Notes: a model not told the origin generated them from the sequence alone. Positions 51,535-60,823 are shown, counted from the first letter of the stretch. The stretch is DNA of 64,000 nt from G965230065 sp965230065 (GCA_965230065.1 OZ245942.1:4092001-4156000), one strand, 5' to 3'. A program made the numbers and translations.

Positions 51535-52977
51535 TTAAACCAAAGGAAAAAGCCGGGCGGCAATCATCGTGGCAATCAGTCCGGCAATGCCCATTACCGC
51601 GAGCTGGAATGAAAAGTGTTTGATTGTTTCGGCTTCGGTCATGCCACTCATTTTACAGATTATCCAAAAACCCGAGTCGTTCATCCAGGCGAATACTTTA
51701 GAGCCACAACCAATCACCAGCGCCAGATACAATGGATGAAAACCCAGGTTTCCCGATGAGGCCATGCCACCGAGTATTCCTATTGAAGTAATCATAGCTA
51801 CCGTTGCGGAGCCCTGGGCTGTCCTTACCAAAGCGGTTACTACAAAAGCCAAAGGCAGCACGGCAATTTGATAATCAGAAGCCAAATTTTCAATACGAAA
51901 ACCAATGCCTGTTTGCTGTAAAGCCCCTCCAAATGCTCCGCCTGCCCCAGTAATAAGGATAATCATGCCGGCGCTGGACAGTGCATCCACAACAGTGTTT
52001 TTGAGCAATGGCCGCTCCCTGATTTTCAGGAAGAGCATCAAAATAGCAATCAAGGCCGCCAGGGTCAGGGCAAAATTGCTGTTGCCAACGGTGGTAAAAA
52101 AGGTAAGCAATCCTGCTTCTTGCCCTGATAGTTCCGAAACAGGTTGTTTTCCTATCGTAGATTGTAAAGCTGTATTGCCTGCAATTAGCAAAACCGGCAA
52201 CAAAATCGGCGATATGGCAAGCCAGAAAGGAGGTAATTGGCTATCGTCCTGTTGAGCCACATTTTCCAGTTCTTCCAAAGAAGTTTCCTGTGTATCCCGC
52301 AAAGGAATCGGCCATTTTTTGTCAGCCCAAACGGCATAGAGGTAGCCAAAAATTATCGTAACAATTCCAATGATGATTCCCCCGACCATCATCAATCCGA
52401 TACTAACCCCCATTTCTGTAGCAACGAAAAGTGGGCCTGGTGTGGGAGGCACCAGTGAATGCGCCATCACGCCACCTGCCACAATAGCCATTACATACAG
52501 GGCATAGTTGCGCTTCGTACGCATGGCCATCGCTTTTCCTAAGGGAATCATCAGGTAAAAAACAGTATCAAAGAAAACAGGAATAGCCAGGGTGAAACTG
52601 CTGGACAAAAACCCGAGAGGAGCGTTTTTTTTACCAAATAAACGTAATGCAGACCGCACAATCCTTTCTGCCGCTCCGCTTTTTAATAAGCACCCGCCGA
52701 TGATTGAGGCCATGGCTATGAGAATACCAATTTTTGCACAGGTATTTCCAAAAGCAGTTGCAACACGTTCTCCAACTGTTTGGTTGGATAATGCAGTAGC
52801 AGAGGCTTCACTCATTCCTGTTTGCAATCCATATGATAAAAGCATTTCCGGTGAAGTGAGCAACCCTACCGTCAGGGCACCTAAGGTAAGCGCCAGAAAA
52901 GCCTGCAAGCGTAGAAGGAGTATGCCTCCTACTACAATGACAATGCCTACTAATAATAACCAAAATGGGTCTGTCAT
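51535..52977 (-). CDS. GntP-family gluconate:H+ symporter-like permease
   Basis: A 480-residue permease with twelve or more hydrophobic helices of the GntP/GntT family, which takes up gluconate and related acid sugars with protons. Family features: PFWLLLVGIVIVVGGILLLR at the start, a VPPTPGPLFVATEMGVSIGL segment near residue 160, and VRTAQGSATVAMITSIGI near 380. The ATG at 52977 overlaps the preceding gene's stop codon (ATGA), so the two are translationally coupled; an upstream ATG 21 bases earlier is less likely. The coupled partner is an acid-sugar dehydratase, so the imported solute is probably its substrate or a relative. Confidence 0.93.
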   Translation of the reverse strand: MTDPFWLLLVGIVIVVGGILLLRLQAFLALTLGALTVGLLTSPEMLLSYGLQTGMSEASATALSNQTVGERVATAFGNTCAKIGILIAMASIIGGCLLKSGAAERIVRSALRLFGKKNAPLGFLSSSFTLAIPVFFDTVFYLMIPLGKAMAMRTKRNYALYVMAIVAGGVMAHSLVPPTPGPLFVATEMGVSIGLMMVGGIIIGIVTIIFGYLYAVWADKKWPIPLRDTQETSLEELENVAQQDDSQLPPFWLAISPILLPVLLIAGNTALQSTIGKQPVSELSGQEAGLLTFFTTVGNSNFALTLAALIAILMLFLKIRERPLLKNTVVDALSSAGMIILITGAGGAFGGALQQTGIGFRIENLASDYQIAVLPLAFVVTALVRTAQGSATVAMITSIGILGGMASSGNLGFHPLYLALVIGCGSKVFAWMNDSGFWIICKMSGMTEAETIKHFSFQLAVMGIAGLIATMIAARLFPLV

Positions 52978-54203
52978 GGTGTAGTTTCGTTTATCCACTT
53001 AACACTGTGGTCGCCCGTAACGGCGATGGTTTCCGGAGGATGGTTCAGTTTGAAAAATGACCAGGGGCCATCAATATAAGGATATTTTTCAATAATTTTT
53101 TCATTGATTTCAATGCCTAATCCGGGAGCGTCCGGCACTTGCAGGTACCCGTCTTTGATAGCAAGCGGTTCTTTCAGGATTTCATCAGAGAGGGGGAAAG
53201 GATACATGCCTGCCCGGTCGGAGGCTGAATAACAGGGGTATTCCAGCCATTCTACCACAGATTCAGGCCAGCAGATGCCCAAATGGGCCGAGGCCAATAC
53301 TTCCAGCATATTGCCCCAGCAATGGAAGGCAAAACGCAAACCGGCTTTCTGGGTACTTTCAAATACTTTGGCGCCCATGTCAAAACCACCCTGGCAACAA
53401 ACGTCCATTTGTACGTAATCTAAGGCATTTTGGGAGATGAGGTCGTCAAAGCCTTCGTAAGTTTGTTCATGCTCCCCGGAAGCAATGGGTAAATACCCTT
53501 TTTTCCGAAGAGAGACGTAGGCTGCATGATCTTCCGGTGGAAGGGGTTCTTCCAGCCAGGTAGGGGAGTAAGCCGACATGGCTTCTGCCAGGTTTGCAAT
53601 GGTTTCCGGTGAATAGCTTTTGTCGCCCATGCGCCACCAGGTATGAGCATCTATCATCAATCCCACATCCGAGCCAACAGCTTTCTGCATCAGGGATACC
53701 GTTCTTAAGTCTTCATCCGGCCCCAAAGCCGGGCGCATTTTATAAGCCTTGAAGCCCATGTCGGCAATAGCAGCGGCTTCTTCGGCATATTTTTCAGGAG
53801 ACATATACATTCCCGCACTTCCGTAGAGTTTGATGGTATTGCGTTTTCTTCCCCCCAGTAATTCGGAGAGGGAACAGCCTTCATATTTGGCCGCAATGTC
53901 CATGAGGGCGATTTCTACTGCCTTGTAGGTTTTGGTAATATCCAGATTTCCCTGGAAGTCCAGGAATTTCCATTCCAAGGGGTTTTTACCTTGCAAAAAA
54001 GGCGCAATGACATTATCAATCTCTTTTTTGGCACGTTCGTGGGCAGGACCCGGGGCGTAACCTTGCAGTCCGGTATCAGTTGTGATGCGGATGAGCATGG
54101 CATCCCGTTTCAGGATGGTTCTTTCACCTCCCCAAAAAGGCAAACGGATCGTTTCCGGCATGGGATATGAAAGCAAAAAGGCATCAACTTGGACAATTTT
54201 CAT
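52974..54203 (-). CDS. Mandelate racemase/muconate lactonizing-family acid-sugar dehydratase
   Basis: A 409-residue enolase-superfamily enzyme with capping and barrel domains. Catalytic positions visible: K152 and the KxR pair (K155, R157) in FKAYKMRPALGPDED; metal ligands D185 (GLMIDAHTWW), E219 (WLEEPLPPEDH) and E244 (ASGEHEQTYEG); and general-base histidine H294 in FAFHCWGNMLE. This matches dehydratases of the mandelate-racemase subgroup. Sequence does not settle between galactonate, rhamnonate, fuconate or other acids. It is coupled to the GntP permease by a four-base overlap and lies in the region that also holds a glucarate dehydratase-like gene. Confidence 0.9.
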   Translation of the reverse strand: MKIVQVDAFLLSYPMPETIRLPFWGGERTILKRDAMLIRITTDTGLQGYAPGPAHERAKKEIDNVIAPFLQGKNPLEWKFLDFQGNLDITKTYKAVEIALMDIAAKYEGCSLSELLGGRKRNTIKLYGSAGMYMSPEKYAEEAAAIADMGFKAYKMRPALGPDEDLRTVSLMQKAVGSDVGLMIDAHTWWRMGDKSYSPETIANLAEAMSAYSPTWLEEPLPPEDHAAYVSLRKKGYLPIASGEHEQTYEGFDDLISQNALDYVQMDVCCQGGFDMGAKVFESTQKAGLRFAFHCWGNMLEVLASAHLGICWPESVVEWLEYPCYSASDRAGMYPFPLSDEILKEPLAIKDGYLQVPDAPGLGIEINEKIIEKYPYIDGPWSFFKLNHPPETIAVTGDHSVKWINETTP

Positions 54204-54284
54204 GGGTAAAGGTTGGTGGGCAATAGCTTGCCCTGAATTACATGATTTTATGGGAGAAATTCAAATAATCTGTGAAATTCGCAT

Positions 54285-55775
54285 TTACTTTACCGTTTCT
54301 CCCGGGAATATTCCATCATAATTACTGCCCATATACGCACCCCAAAAAACCGGCTTGCGCATGGGAACCTGGGGGGATAACCTGTTTACCTGCACACCTC
54401 CGGTAAGTGTAGTATTTGACGAATCACCCATTGTACTATAAATAATATCCATAAACTCATCGTTATCCACATCGCCAATCCAGGGCGTGGCCGAAACATT
54501 GATGCCTGGCAATGACTCACCAATTTGGTAAGTAGTGTTATTATGAAAGTCAAATACCATGAGTAAGTTATAGTGATAAGTCCATATCAGGTTGATTACC
54601 TGGTAATTGACCGGGAGCAGTGCATCATCCCTTCCGTCACCATTGAAATCGGCCACTACCGGGGTGGTGGTTTGGTAGTAACCTACTGAATCCTGAAATT
54701 GTATTTGCCCGCTTTTTCCATCCACCATAATTTGCTTTGACCAGCTCAGGTCGGGCCAAACCCCGGTAGCAAACGAACCAAAGAAATCGGGAGTTGTATC
54801 ATCATTAAAATGCCCTACGGCCAGGGAGCTGTAAGCTTCTGTGCCGGGCAGGGTTACTGTCCAAACCTCTTGGTTATTGCTGCCATCAAAGGCCAGCATG
54901 CGGCCATCTACGGCATTGGCAACGATGTCTTTTATTCCATCCCCGGTGATGTCAACCAGTACAGGCGGGGCAATAAACCCCTTGGTAGCTGAAGTAGCCA
55001 GCAGGGCCGATTGTGATAAATCTTCCTGTAAAACTGCTTCCAGCGTTGTGCGGTACAAATTTCCCCCAATGGATTCCCCCCCCGAGCCAAAAATTATATC
55101 TATGGTTTTGTTATTGTCAAGGTCATCCACCACAATGGAAATATAGGTTTCTTTTTCATCGGGCATAATGGCACGGGCGATTAATTTCCCATCTTTTCCG
55201 CTGATGACCATCAGACTGCCGGGCGTCCTGTCGGTTTCGTGAGGGGCTGCCAGTACATCCCCGCCATTGGTTACGATAATTTCAGGGATATCGTCCTGGT
55301 TTTGGTCGGGCACGAACCGGGCATTGTAAAAGTTGTATAAACCATGAAAACGGGCGCTGTCTTTTCGGTTTTTAGGCGTAAAATACTCCCAGAGCACCTT
55401 TCCATTTGTGCCATCAATGGCTTTCAGTTCGGCAGACCGTCCGTTGATGACCACATCTTTTTGTCCGTCACCATTTAAATCGGCAAAAGAAGCAGACCCA
55501 AACATTTGATCGTGGCCGGAAGTATGCCATAGAACCTCCCCATTTTTCCCATTCAGGGCAAGCACGGCGGTATCACAGTAATTAAATTCAAGCTGGCCTA
55601 ACCCGATCACTATGTCTTTGATGCCATCCGAATTCAGGTCTATGGCACGGGGTGATGAATAGGTACCAATATGGTTGATGCGGACAGACCATGATTTGTC
55701 GAGGAATTTGCCCGAAAAAGCAATTATACCGCTCAATGTAAGTATGATTCCTGTAAGGGTAATTCCTCTTTGCAT
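54285..55775 (-). CDS. Secreted FG-GAP/PQQ-like beta-propeller protein
   Basis: A 496-residue exported protein; a weak signal peptide or anchor (MQRGITLTGIILTLSGIIAF) starts it. It holds at least seven propeller blades. Many have a calcium-binding loop of the FG-GAP/dockerin type (DLNSDGIKD, DLNGDGQKD, DITGDGIKD, DFNGDGRDD, DVDNDEFMD), and others have PQQ-enzyme-like turns such as LNGKNGEVLWHT and IDGTNGKVLWEY. It may bind a ligand or act as an extracellular scaffold; enzymatic function is not supported. It lies about 80 bases upstream of the acid-sugar dehydratase gene on the same strand, possibly the head of that transcript. Confidence 0.85.
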   Translation of the reverse strand: MQRGITLTGIILTLSGIIAFSGKFLDKSWSVRINHIGTYSSPRAIDLNSDGIKDIVIGLGQLEFNYCDTAVLALNGKNGEVLWHTSGHDQMFGSASFADLNGDGQKDVVINGRSAELKAIDGTNGKVLWEYFTPKNRKDSARFHGLYNFYNARFVPDQNQDDIPEIIVTNGGDVLAAPHETDRTPGSLMVISGKDGKLIARAIMPDEKETYISIVVDDLDNNKTIDIIFGSGGESIGGNLYRTTLEAVLQEDLSQSALLATSATKGFIAPPVLVDITGDGIKDIVANAVDGRMLAFDGSNNQEVWTVTLPGTEAYSSLAVGHFNDDTTPDFFGSFATGVWPDLSWSKQIMVDGKSGQIQFQDSVGYYQTTTPVVADFNGDGRDDALLPVNYQVINLIWTYHYNLLMVFDFHNNTTYQIGESLPGINVSATPWIGDVDNDEFMDIIYSTMGDSSNTTLTGGVQVNRLSPQVPMRKPVFWGAYMGSNYDGIFPGETVK

Positions 55776-55884
55776 TGCTTGGGTTGGCGTTGATTTATTG
55801 ACATTAACAAACCAAAATACGAAAAATGTTTTTTGATTACATACTAACTTTTAAATTGCCCGAAAAATTAAGAAAACCCTGCTA

Positions 55885-56718
55885 ATGACCCGAGATGATA
55901 TTTACCGTCAAATACAGCGCAAATCTTCATTTTTATGCGTAGGGCTTGACCCCGACCTGAAGAAAATACCGGCACATTTGCTTCAGGAAGATGACCCTGT
56001 CTTTGCATTCAACCGGCAAATTATTGATGCCACGGCTGATTATTGTGTAGCTTATAAACCCAATCTGGCGTTTTATGAAGCTTTGGGCACAAAAGGATGG
56101 GAAAGCCTGGCAAAAACCTTGGAATACATTCCCCGGGATATTTTCACCATTGCCGATGCCAAGCGGGGGGATATTGGCAATACGTCTGCCCTGTATGCCA
56201 AAGCTTTTTTTGAAACCATGCACTTTGATGCGGTTACCGTGGCACCCTATATGGGCAGCGATTCGGTTACGCCTTTCCTTACTTTTCCCGGAAAATGGGT
56301 GATTTTGCTGGCGCTCACATCAAATGCAGGCAGTGCAGATTTTCAGCATTTATCCATTTCGGAAATAGGGGAGGAATTATACCAGTCAGTAATTAAGAAA
56401 AGCCAGCAGTGGGGGAGTGAAGAGCAGCTGATGTATGTTGTGGGTGCTACCCAGGCAGAGAAGCTCAAAGAGATACGGGCCATCGCTCCTGATCACTTTT
56501 TACTGGTTCCGGGCGTGGGCGCACAAGGAGGCAGCCTGGCTGAAGTAGCAAAATATGGGATGAATGCACAATGTGGCCTTTTGGTCAATTCATCGCGGGG
56601 CATTATTTATGCCAGCAACGGAAAAGATTTTGCGCAGGCTGCCCAACAAGCTGCCCGTCAGTTGCAGGAAGAAATGAGCGGGTATTTGAACCGGGATTTT
56701 CAGGATAGTGTAGGATAA
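55885..56718 (+). CDS. pyrF: Orotidine 5'-phosphate decarboxylase (type 2)
   Basis: A 277-residue pyrimidine-synthesis enzyme that decarboxylates OMP to UMP. The catalytic motif is DAKRGDIGNTSALYAKAFFE near residue 92 (the DxKxxD core). The VGLDPDLKKIPAHLL substrate loop is near 20, and a phosphate-binding loop VPGVGAQGGSLAEV is near 208. Length and motifs match the longer, type 2 PyrF of many Bacteroidota and actinobacteria. It stands alone as a divergent neighbour of the FG-GAP protein and is convergent with the beta-lactamase-fold gene, 17 bases apart. Confidence 0.96.
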   Translation: MTRDDIYRQIQRKSSFLCVGLDPDLKKIPAHLLQEDDPVFAFNRQIIDATADYCVAYKPNLAFYEALGTKGWESLAKTLEYIPRDIFTIADAKRGDIGNTSALYAKAFFETMHFDAVTVAPYMGSDSVTPFLTFPGKWVILLALTSNAGSADFQHLSISEIGEELYQSVIKKSQQWGSEEQLMYVVGATQAEKLKEIRAIAPDHFLLVPGVGAQGGSLAEVAKYGMNAQCGLLVNSSRGIIYASNGKDFAQAAQQAARQLQEEMSGYLNRDFQDSVG

Positions 56719-56735
56719 GCAGGGTGTAAACATTG

Positions 56736-57851
56736 CTATTTCAAAGATAACTCAGGCTGGGCAGGAAGCATAATGTTGTTCATTATATGAAAAGGTAATT
56801 GCGCTTTAGGAGAGTTATAGTTCTTTCCTGTAAATACGCAGATAAGGTCGAGTGTTGGAAAAATCATAATATATTGCCCCCCATTTCCGGTAGCGCAAAT
56901 ACCTCTTACTTCTTCTCCCTGTATCTTGAAAGGAATGCTCCACCAAAGGAAACCATACTTCATATTTCCAATTTGGGTATGAATATCAGTAATCGTATTT
57001 ATCCATGTGGAGGAAACAAGTTGTTCCTCATTCCATTTTCCTTTATTTAGCACCAGTTGGCCAATTTTTGCCATATCCCTTGGGGTGAGATAAAGGTGGC
57101 CGCCTGTGTCTACTTTATCCTTTTTTCCGTAATAACTCCAGTGATAATTTTCTATGCCCAGCGGTTGGAAAAGGAATTGCCTGGCAAACTCATCGGCTTT
57201 CATGCCAGATGCCTGTTGTATGATTTCTCCCAATACTACCACACCACCCGTGCAATACAAAGAAGTGTCACCAGGATTGTTCTCCATGGACAAGTCCAGT
57301 ACAAAACGAACCCAGTCCTTTTTTCTATACATTTTATCTTCTTGTCCGTCCGACTTTTTGTCCCAGTCGTTGCACTCCCAACCGGCGCTCATGGTGAGCA
57401 AATGCCGAATGGTGATTTTATCTTTTCTTGCATCGGGGTTTTTTAACGGCTGATAATGGGGAAGATATTTGTTTATCGGGTCGTCTATGCTCTGGATAAA
57501 CCCTTTATCCAGCGCAATGCCTACAAGCAGGGCGGTAATGCTTTTGGTGGCAGAGCGAATGTCGTGGGTTTCTGACGCATTGTACTTGCCGTAATACTCT
57601 TCCAGTACCAAATGTTGGTTTTTGAAAAGTAAAATGCTATGAATACCGTGTCCTTTTTCAGAAGATATGGTACGGAAAAAGGAGAATATGGTAGTGGTAT
57701 CTATTTCTTTTTCAGCCAAATGCGCTGTGGCCCAGCCATCATTTCCCCTGGCAGGAATTTGGTAATTATAAGCAGGCCGGGATTGGGCAGCAACCTGGGA
57801 AAATACCAGCAATTCACAGAAAAAAGTGAGGATAAGAACGCTAAACCACAT
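56736..57851 (-). CDS. Serine hydrolase of the beta-lactamase class C/PBP fold
   Basis: A 371-residue exported hydrolase. Signal peptide (MWFSVLILTFFCELLVFSQV, cut near AAQ). The catalytic S-x-x-K is HDIRSATKSITALL with Ser100 and Lys103; the second motif YCTGGVVVLGEIIQ takes the place of the usual Y-x-N, and a GNGGQYIMIF strand could be the third element. This group includes esterases, D-amino-acid amidases and beta-lactamase-like enzymes, and the substrate cannot be told. Its start overlaps the end of the yicC-type gene by 11 bases, so it is the last gene of the sigma-factor-gmk operon. Confidence 0.92.
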   Translation of the reverse strand: MWFSVLILTFFCELLVFSQVAAQSRPAYNYQIPARGNDGWATAHLAEKEIDTTTIFSFFRTISSEKGHGIHSILLFKNQHLVLEEYYGKYNASETHDIRSATKSITALLVGIALDKGFIQSIDDPINKYLPHYQPLKNPDARKDKITIRHLLTMSAGWECNDWDKKSDGQEDKMYRKKDWVRFVLDLSMENNPGDTSLYCTGGVVVLGEIIQQASGMKADEFARQFLFQPLGIENYHWSYYGKKDKVDTGGHLYLTPRDMAKIGQLVLNKGKWNEEQLVSSTWINTITDIHTQIGNMKYGFLWWSIPFKIQGEEVRGICATGNGGQYIMIFPTLDLICVFTGKNYNSPKAQLPFHIMNNIMLPAQPELSLK

Positions 57852-58740
57852 TCAGCACCTGCTCTTTAATTTTTTCTAATTCTTCCTTCATTTCTACCAC
57901 CAGATGTTGCATGCTTGCATCGTTGGCTTTGGAGCCAATGGTATTGATTTCACGCCCCATTTCCTGAGAAATAAAGCCCAGTTTTTTGCCTTGCGAACCC
58001 TTGCTGTTCAAAACCTTTACAAAGTAGGATAAGTGGTTCTTAAGGCGGACGATTTCTTCATTTACATCCAGCTTTTCTATGTAATAGATCAATTCCTGTT
58101 CAAAGCGGTTTTCGTCTATTTGGGCGTCAGTAAGCAGGTCTTCCAGTTGGGAGCGAATTCTGGTTTTTACGGCTTCATTCCGTTGGGGGGCTTTGGTTTC
58201 TATTTGCGCCAAAGCATGGCTAATCGCATTGATACAATTTTCAAAATATTTTGCCAGGGCTTTACCTTCCTGCTCGCGGAATGCATTGCAGTGTTGTAGC
58301 GCTTCTTCAATTTTTTGTATTACTTTTTTCCAAACTTCGTCAGAAGCAGTTTCCTGAATAGGGGGCTGCACAACTTCAGGCAGTTGCATGGCCTGGCTTA
58401 ATATATCGTGCTGCTGGCTTCCCACTTCTCTGGCAACTTTATCGAGGGTATGGAAGTAGTTTTTCAACAAATTTTCATTAATGGTAGCCCCCTGTATGTT
58501 CTCTTCCTTGCTTACATACTCTATAACCAGGTTTACCTTGCCACGTTCGAGTTGGGAAGTCAGCAGGTTGCGTACTTCAATTTCACGATCGTTGAAAATG
58601 CGCGGAAGCCTGATGTTCGCATCTAAAAATTTGGAGTTCAGGGTTTTTACTTCTACGCTCAGGGTGAAGGCTTCATCATCTAATTGCACCTTACCATATC
58701 CCGTCATGGACTTGACCGTCATGGGAGAGGATTCCATCAT
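57841..58740 (-). CDS. yicC: YicC/YloC-family endoribonuclease
   Basis: A 299-residue cytoplasmic RNase/RNA-stability factor family member. The N-terminal YicC domain starts with TVKSMTGYGKVQLDDEAFTL and has the LNSKFLDANIRLPRIFND segment. The C-terminal DUF1732 domain ends with VNEEIVRLKNHLSYFVKVLN, then KKLGFISQEMGREINTIGSK. In E. coli this family is an RNA endonuclease. The gene overlaps gmk upstream by four bases (ATGA), which supports the first ATG as start, and overlaps the serine-hydrolase gene downstream by 11 bases. The close gmk-yicC pairing is widespread in Bacteria. Confidence 0.94.
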   Translation of the reverse strand: MMESSPMTVKSMTGYGKVQLDDEAFTLSVEVKTLNSKFLDANIRLPRIFNDREIEVRNLLTSQLERGKVNLVIEYVSKEENIQGATINENLLKNYFHTLDKVAREVGSQQHDILSQAMQLPEVVQPPIQETASDEVWKKVIQKIEEALQHCNAFREQEGKALAKYFENCINAISHALAQIETKAPQRNEAVKTRIRSQLEDLLTDAQIDENRFEQELIYYIEKLDVNEEIVRLKNHLSYFVKVLNSKGSQGKKLGFISQEMGREINTIGSKANDASMQHLVVEMKEELEKIKEQVLNVV

Positions 58741-59321
58741 ACTTGGGCTTGTTTATCGTGAATAAATGCTTCTACCAGGGCTTCTGCTTCCTGGAGGGTG
58801 TCATCCAGGCGGGCATTGACCAGGGTTACATCAAAATCTTTTTCGTAGGCCATTTCAGAAGTTGCCTTGTCCAGCCTTTTTGCCAGGCTTTCTTCGGTTT
58901 CGGTATTTCGGTTTTGCAGGCGTTGGGTAAGTTCATCTAAGGAAGGTACTTTTACAAAAATAGCCAGGGCTTGGTCTTTAAAGTATTTTTTCAGGCTAAG
59001 TCCGCCTACAACATCCACATCAAAAATCACGTTCCTGCCTGCTGCCCAAATACGCTCTATTTCAGATTTTAGCGTACCATAACAAATTCCTTCATACACT
59101 TGCTCCCATTCTATGAAGGCTTCTTCTGAAACTTTCTGCCTGAACTCTTCTTGCGATAAAAAGTAGTAATCTTTTTCATGCACTTCATGGCTACGACGCT
59201 CACGGGTGGTGGCTGACACAGAAAACCCCAGGTCTTGGTGGGACTTCAGTAAGTGTTGTACAATGGTAGTTTTTCCCGATCCGGAAGGGGCTGAGAAGAT
59301 GATGGCTTTTCCCTGCTTCAT
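58737..59321 (-). CDS. gmk: Guanylate kinase
   Basis: A 194-residue enzyme that phosphorylates GMP to GDP. The P-loop is FSAPSGSGKTTIVQHLL at residues 9-25. The GMP-binding region SATTRERRSHEVHEKDYYFL is near 37, and the EWEQVYEGICYGT segment follows. The start overlaps the end of the candidate anti-sigma gene by four bases (ATGA), and the end overlaps yicC by four. This tight packing suggests strict co-expression with the ECF sigma factor upstream. Confidence 0.97.
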   Translation of the reverse strand: MKQGKAIIFSAPSGSGKTTIVQHLLKSHQDLGFSVSATTRERRSHEVHEKDYYFLSQEEFRQKVSEEAFIEWEQVYEGICYGTLKSEIERIWAAGRNVIFDVDVVGGLSLKKYFKDQALAIFVKVPSLDELTQRLQNRNTETEESLAKRLDKATSEMAYEKDFDVTLVNARLDDTLQEAEALVEAFIHDKQAQV

Positions 59322-59623
59322 GTATGATGATCTCTTACTTTTTGTTTGATGGCATCGGCCAGTCCCACAGGTACGGCCATATAGGCCAGTTTGGCTTTGA
59401 TAGTTTCCCTGAGCGCTTTTTCAGCTTCACAATACTCTATCACCCAGGGCCAGTTTTGGATGCATTGGTAGAAATATTCAGTTTCTTCTGCGGTGGCTTC
59501 CTCATCCAGGACAAAAGGGAGCAGTTGCATACATTTTTCATATGCTTCAGGCTCAATAATATCGGCCACATTGATATCTTTAAAAAATTTATCCTTGATC
59601 TGGTCAGAAGACGAAGTAGGCAT
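59318..59623 (-). CDS. Candidate anti-sigma factor
   Basis: A 101-residue acidic, helical protein. It lies 29 bases behind an ECF sigma-factor gene and overlaps gmk. The central segment ATAEETEYFYQCIQNWPWVI, followed by EYCEAEKALRETIKAK, has the spacing of an anti-sigma domain, with two cysteines but no clear HxxxCxxC zinc site. There is no membrane segment, so it would be a soluble anti-sigma factor. The family is judged by size and position rather than by strong motif; an unrelated small protein is possible. Confidence 0.65.
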   Translation of the reverse strand: MPTSSSDQIKDKFFKDINVADIIEPEAYEKCMQLLPFVLDEEATAEETEYFYQCIQNWPWVIEYCEAEKALRETIKAKLAYMAVPVGLADAIKQKVRDHHT

Positions 59624-59652
59624 AAGGCTAAAAGAAGTTGAGGTGAATGAAT

Positions 59653-60255
59653 TTAATATCCTAAAGATGCGGCATAAGATTTTAACTTATCCTTCAAAAG
59701 ATTACGCGCACGGTGTAGCCTTGAGCGCACGGTGCCGATGGGTATGTCTAAAATTTTTGCCATTTCTTCGTAAGTAAAGCCTTCTAAATCACACAAAATA
59801 ATAACGGTCCTAAAATCAACGGCCAATGAATTGAGTGCATTGGAAACTTCGTCACCAATCATGTCTTGTACAGCATCAACACGCAAATCAGGAGTAATGT
59901 CCACTTCAACATTATCAGAATTGTAGTAAGACTCTATCTCCTGATAATCTATTTTTGAAGGTTCTTTGCTCTTTTTCCTGAACTCATTAATGAAGCTGTT
60001 CTTTAAAATGCGAAACAACCAAGCCTTGGCATTAGTTCCCTGCTGAAAGGAGTGAACGAACCGATAGGCCTTCATATACGTCTCCTGCACCAGGTCTTTC
60101 GCATCATCTTCATTAAAAGTGAGGCGGTACGCAAAATTATACATCGCATCAATATGCGGTAAAAATTCGTGGTCAAAGATATGAAGCTTTTCCGAAGCTG
60201 TGTAACTTTGACGCAAATTTTCGGCTTTATGTGATTTATCTTTGTCTTTTTTCAT
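59653..60255 (-). CDS. ECF-type RNA polymerase sigma factor (sigma-70 family)
   Basis: A 200-residue sigma factor with only regions 2 and 4. Region 2 contains MYNFAYRLTFNEDDAKDLVQ, ETYMKAYRFVHSF and AKAWLFRILKNSFINEFRKK. Region 4 has FTYEEMAKILDIPIGTVRSR and LHRARNLLKDKLK. I chose the ATG at 60255; a longer frame reaching the ATG at 60297 would add a non-homologous leader and overlap the divergent gene. Its first neighbour is a candidate anti-sigma factor, which suggests regulated release. The regulon is not visible. Confidence 0.92.
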   Translation of the reverse strand: MKKDKDKSHKAENLRQSYTASEKLHIFDHEFLPHIDAMYNFAYRLTFNEDDAKDLVQETYMKAYRFVHSFQQGTNAKAWLFRILKNSFINEFRKKSKEPSKIDYQEIESYYNSDNVEVDITPDLRVDAVQDMIGDEVSNALNSLAVDFRTVIILCDLEGFTYEEMAKILDIPIGTVRSRLHRARNLLKDKLKSYAASLGY

Positions 60256-60333
60256 GGCAAATTGGAGGGCATTGGTAATAATGTAACCTCTATCCATATT
60301 AACTATTGTTTATCAAGAAAGTTGTATAAAAAC

Positions 60334-60819
60334 ATGATTTACAGAATTCAATCTTTATTTTTATTGGGCGTAGCTATCTGTATGTTGCTATTGCTGGTGT
60401 TGCCTATCTGGCATGAAACCAATCCGGAAAACACTGAAATTGCCAAACTGAACGCCTACGGCCTGGTGCATCATGAAATAGGCGCGCCCGATGCACCCAT
60501 TACAGAAAACAGGGTGCCATTGATGATTGCCATCACCGCTGTATTGGGTGCTGTGGTAGCTATTTTAGAGATATTTAAATATAAAAACCGCCTGACCCAA
60601 ATCAAACTGGGTGCCCTCAATGCCCTGATCATGGCTGTTACCCTGGGGGCTGCCTGGTATTTTAGCTATCAGGCCGAAACCTGGGTGGCGCCCCAAACAC
60701 AAGGGGAATATGAAATTGGGTTTTTTGTGCTGCCCATTGCCCTACTCCTCAATGTGCTGGCCAACCGTTTCATTCGTCGTGACGAAAAACTTGTGCGTTC
60801 TGTAGACCGCCTTCGTTAG
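60334..60819 (+). CDS. DUF4293-family membrane protein
   Basis: A 161-residue protein with four predicted membrane helices (IYRIQSLFLLGVAICMLLLL, MIAITAVLGAVVAILEIF, LNALIMAVTLGAAWYFSY, FFVLPIALLLNVLANRFI). The ATG at 60334 begins MIYRIQSLFLLG, the family-typical start; the longer frame from 60262 overlaps the sigma-factor start and is rejected. DUF4293 is found almost only in Bacteroidota, and its function is unknown. It diverges from the sigma-factor operon across a very short gap. Confidence 0.85.
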   Translation: MIYRIQSLFLLGVAICMLLLLVLPIWHETNPENTEIAKLNAYGLVHHEIGAPDAPITENRVPLMIAITAVLGAVVAILEIFKYKNRLTQIKLGALNALIMAVTLGAAWYFSYQAETWVAPQTQGEYEIGFFVLPIALLLNVLANRFIRRDEKLVRSVDRLR

Positions 60820-60823
60820 AGTA

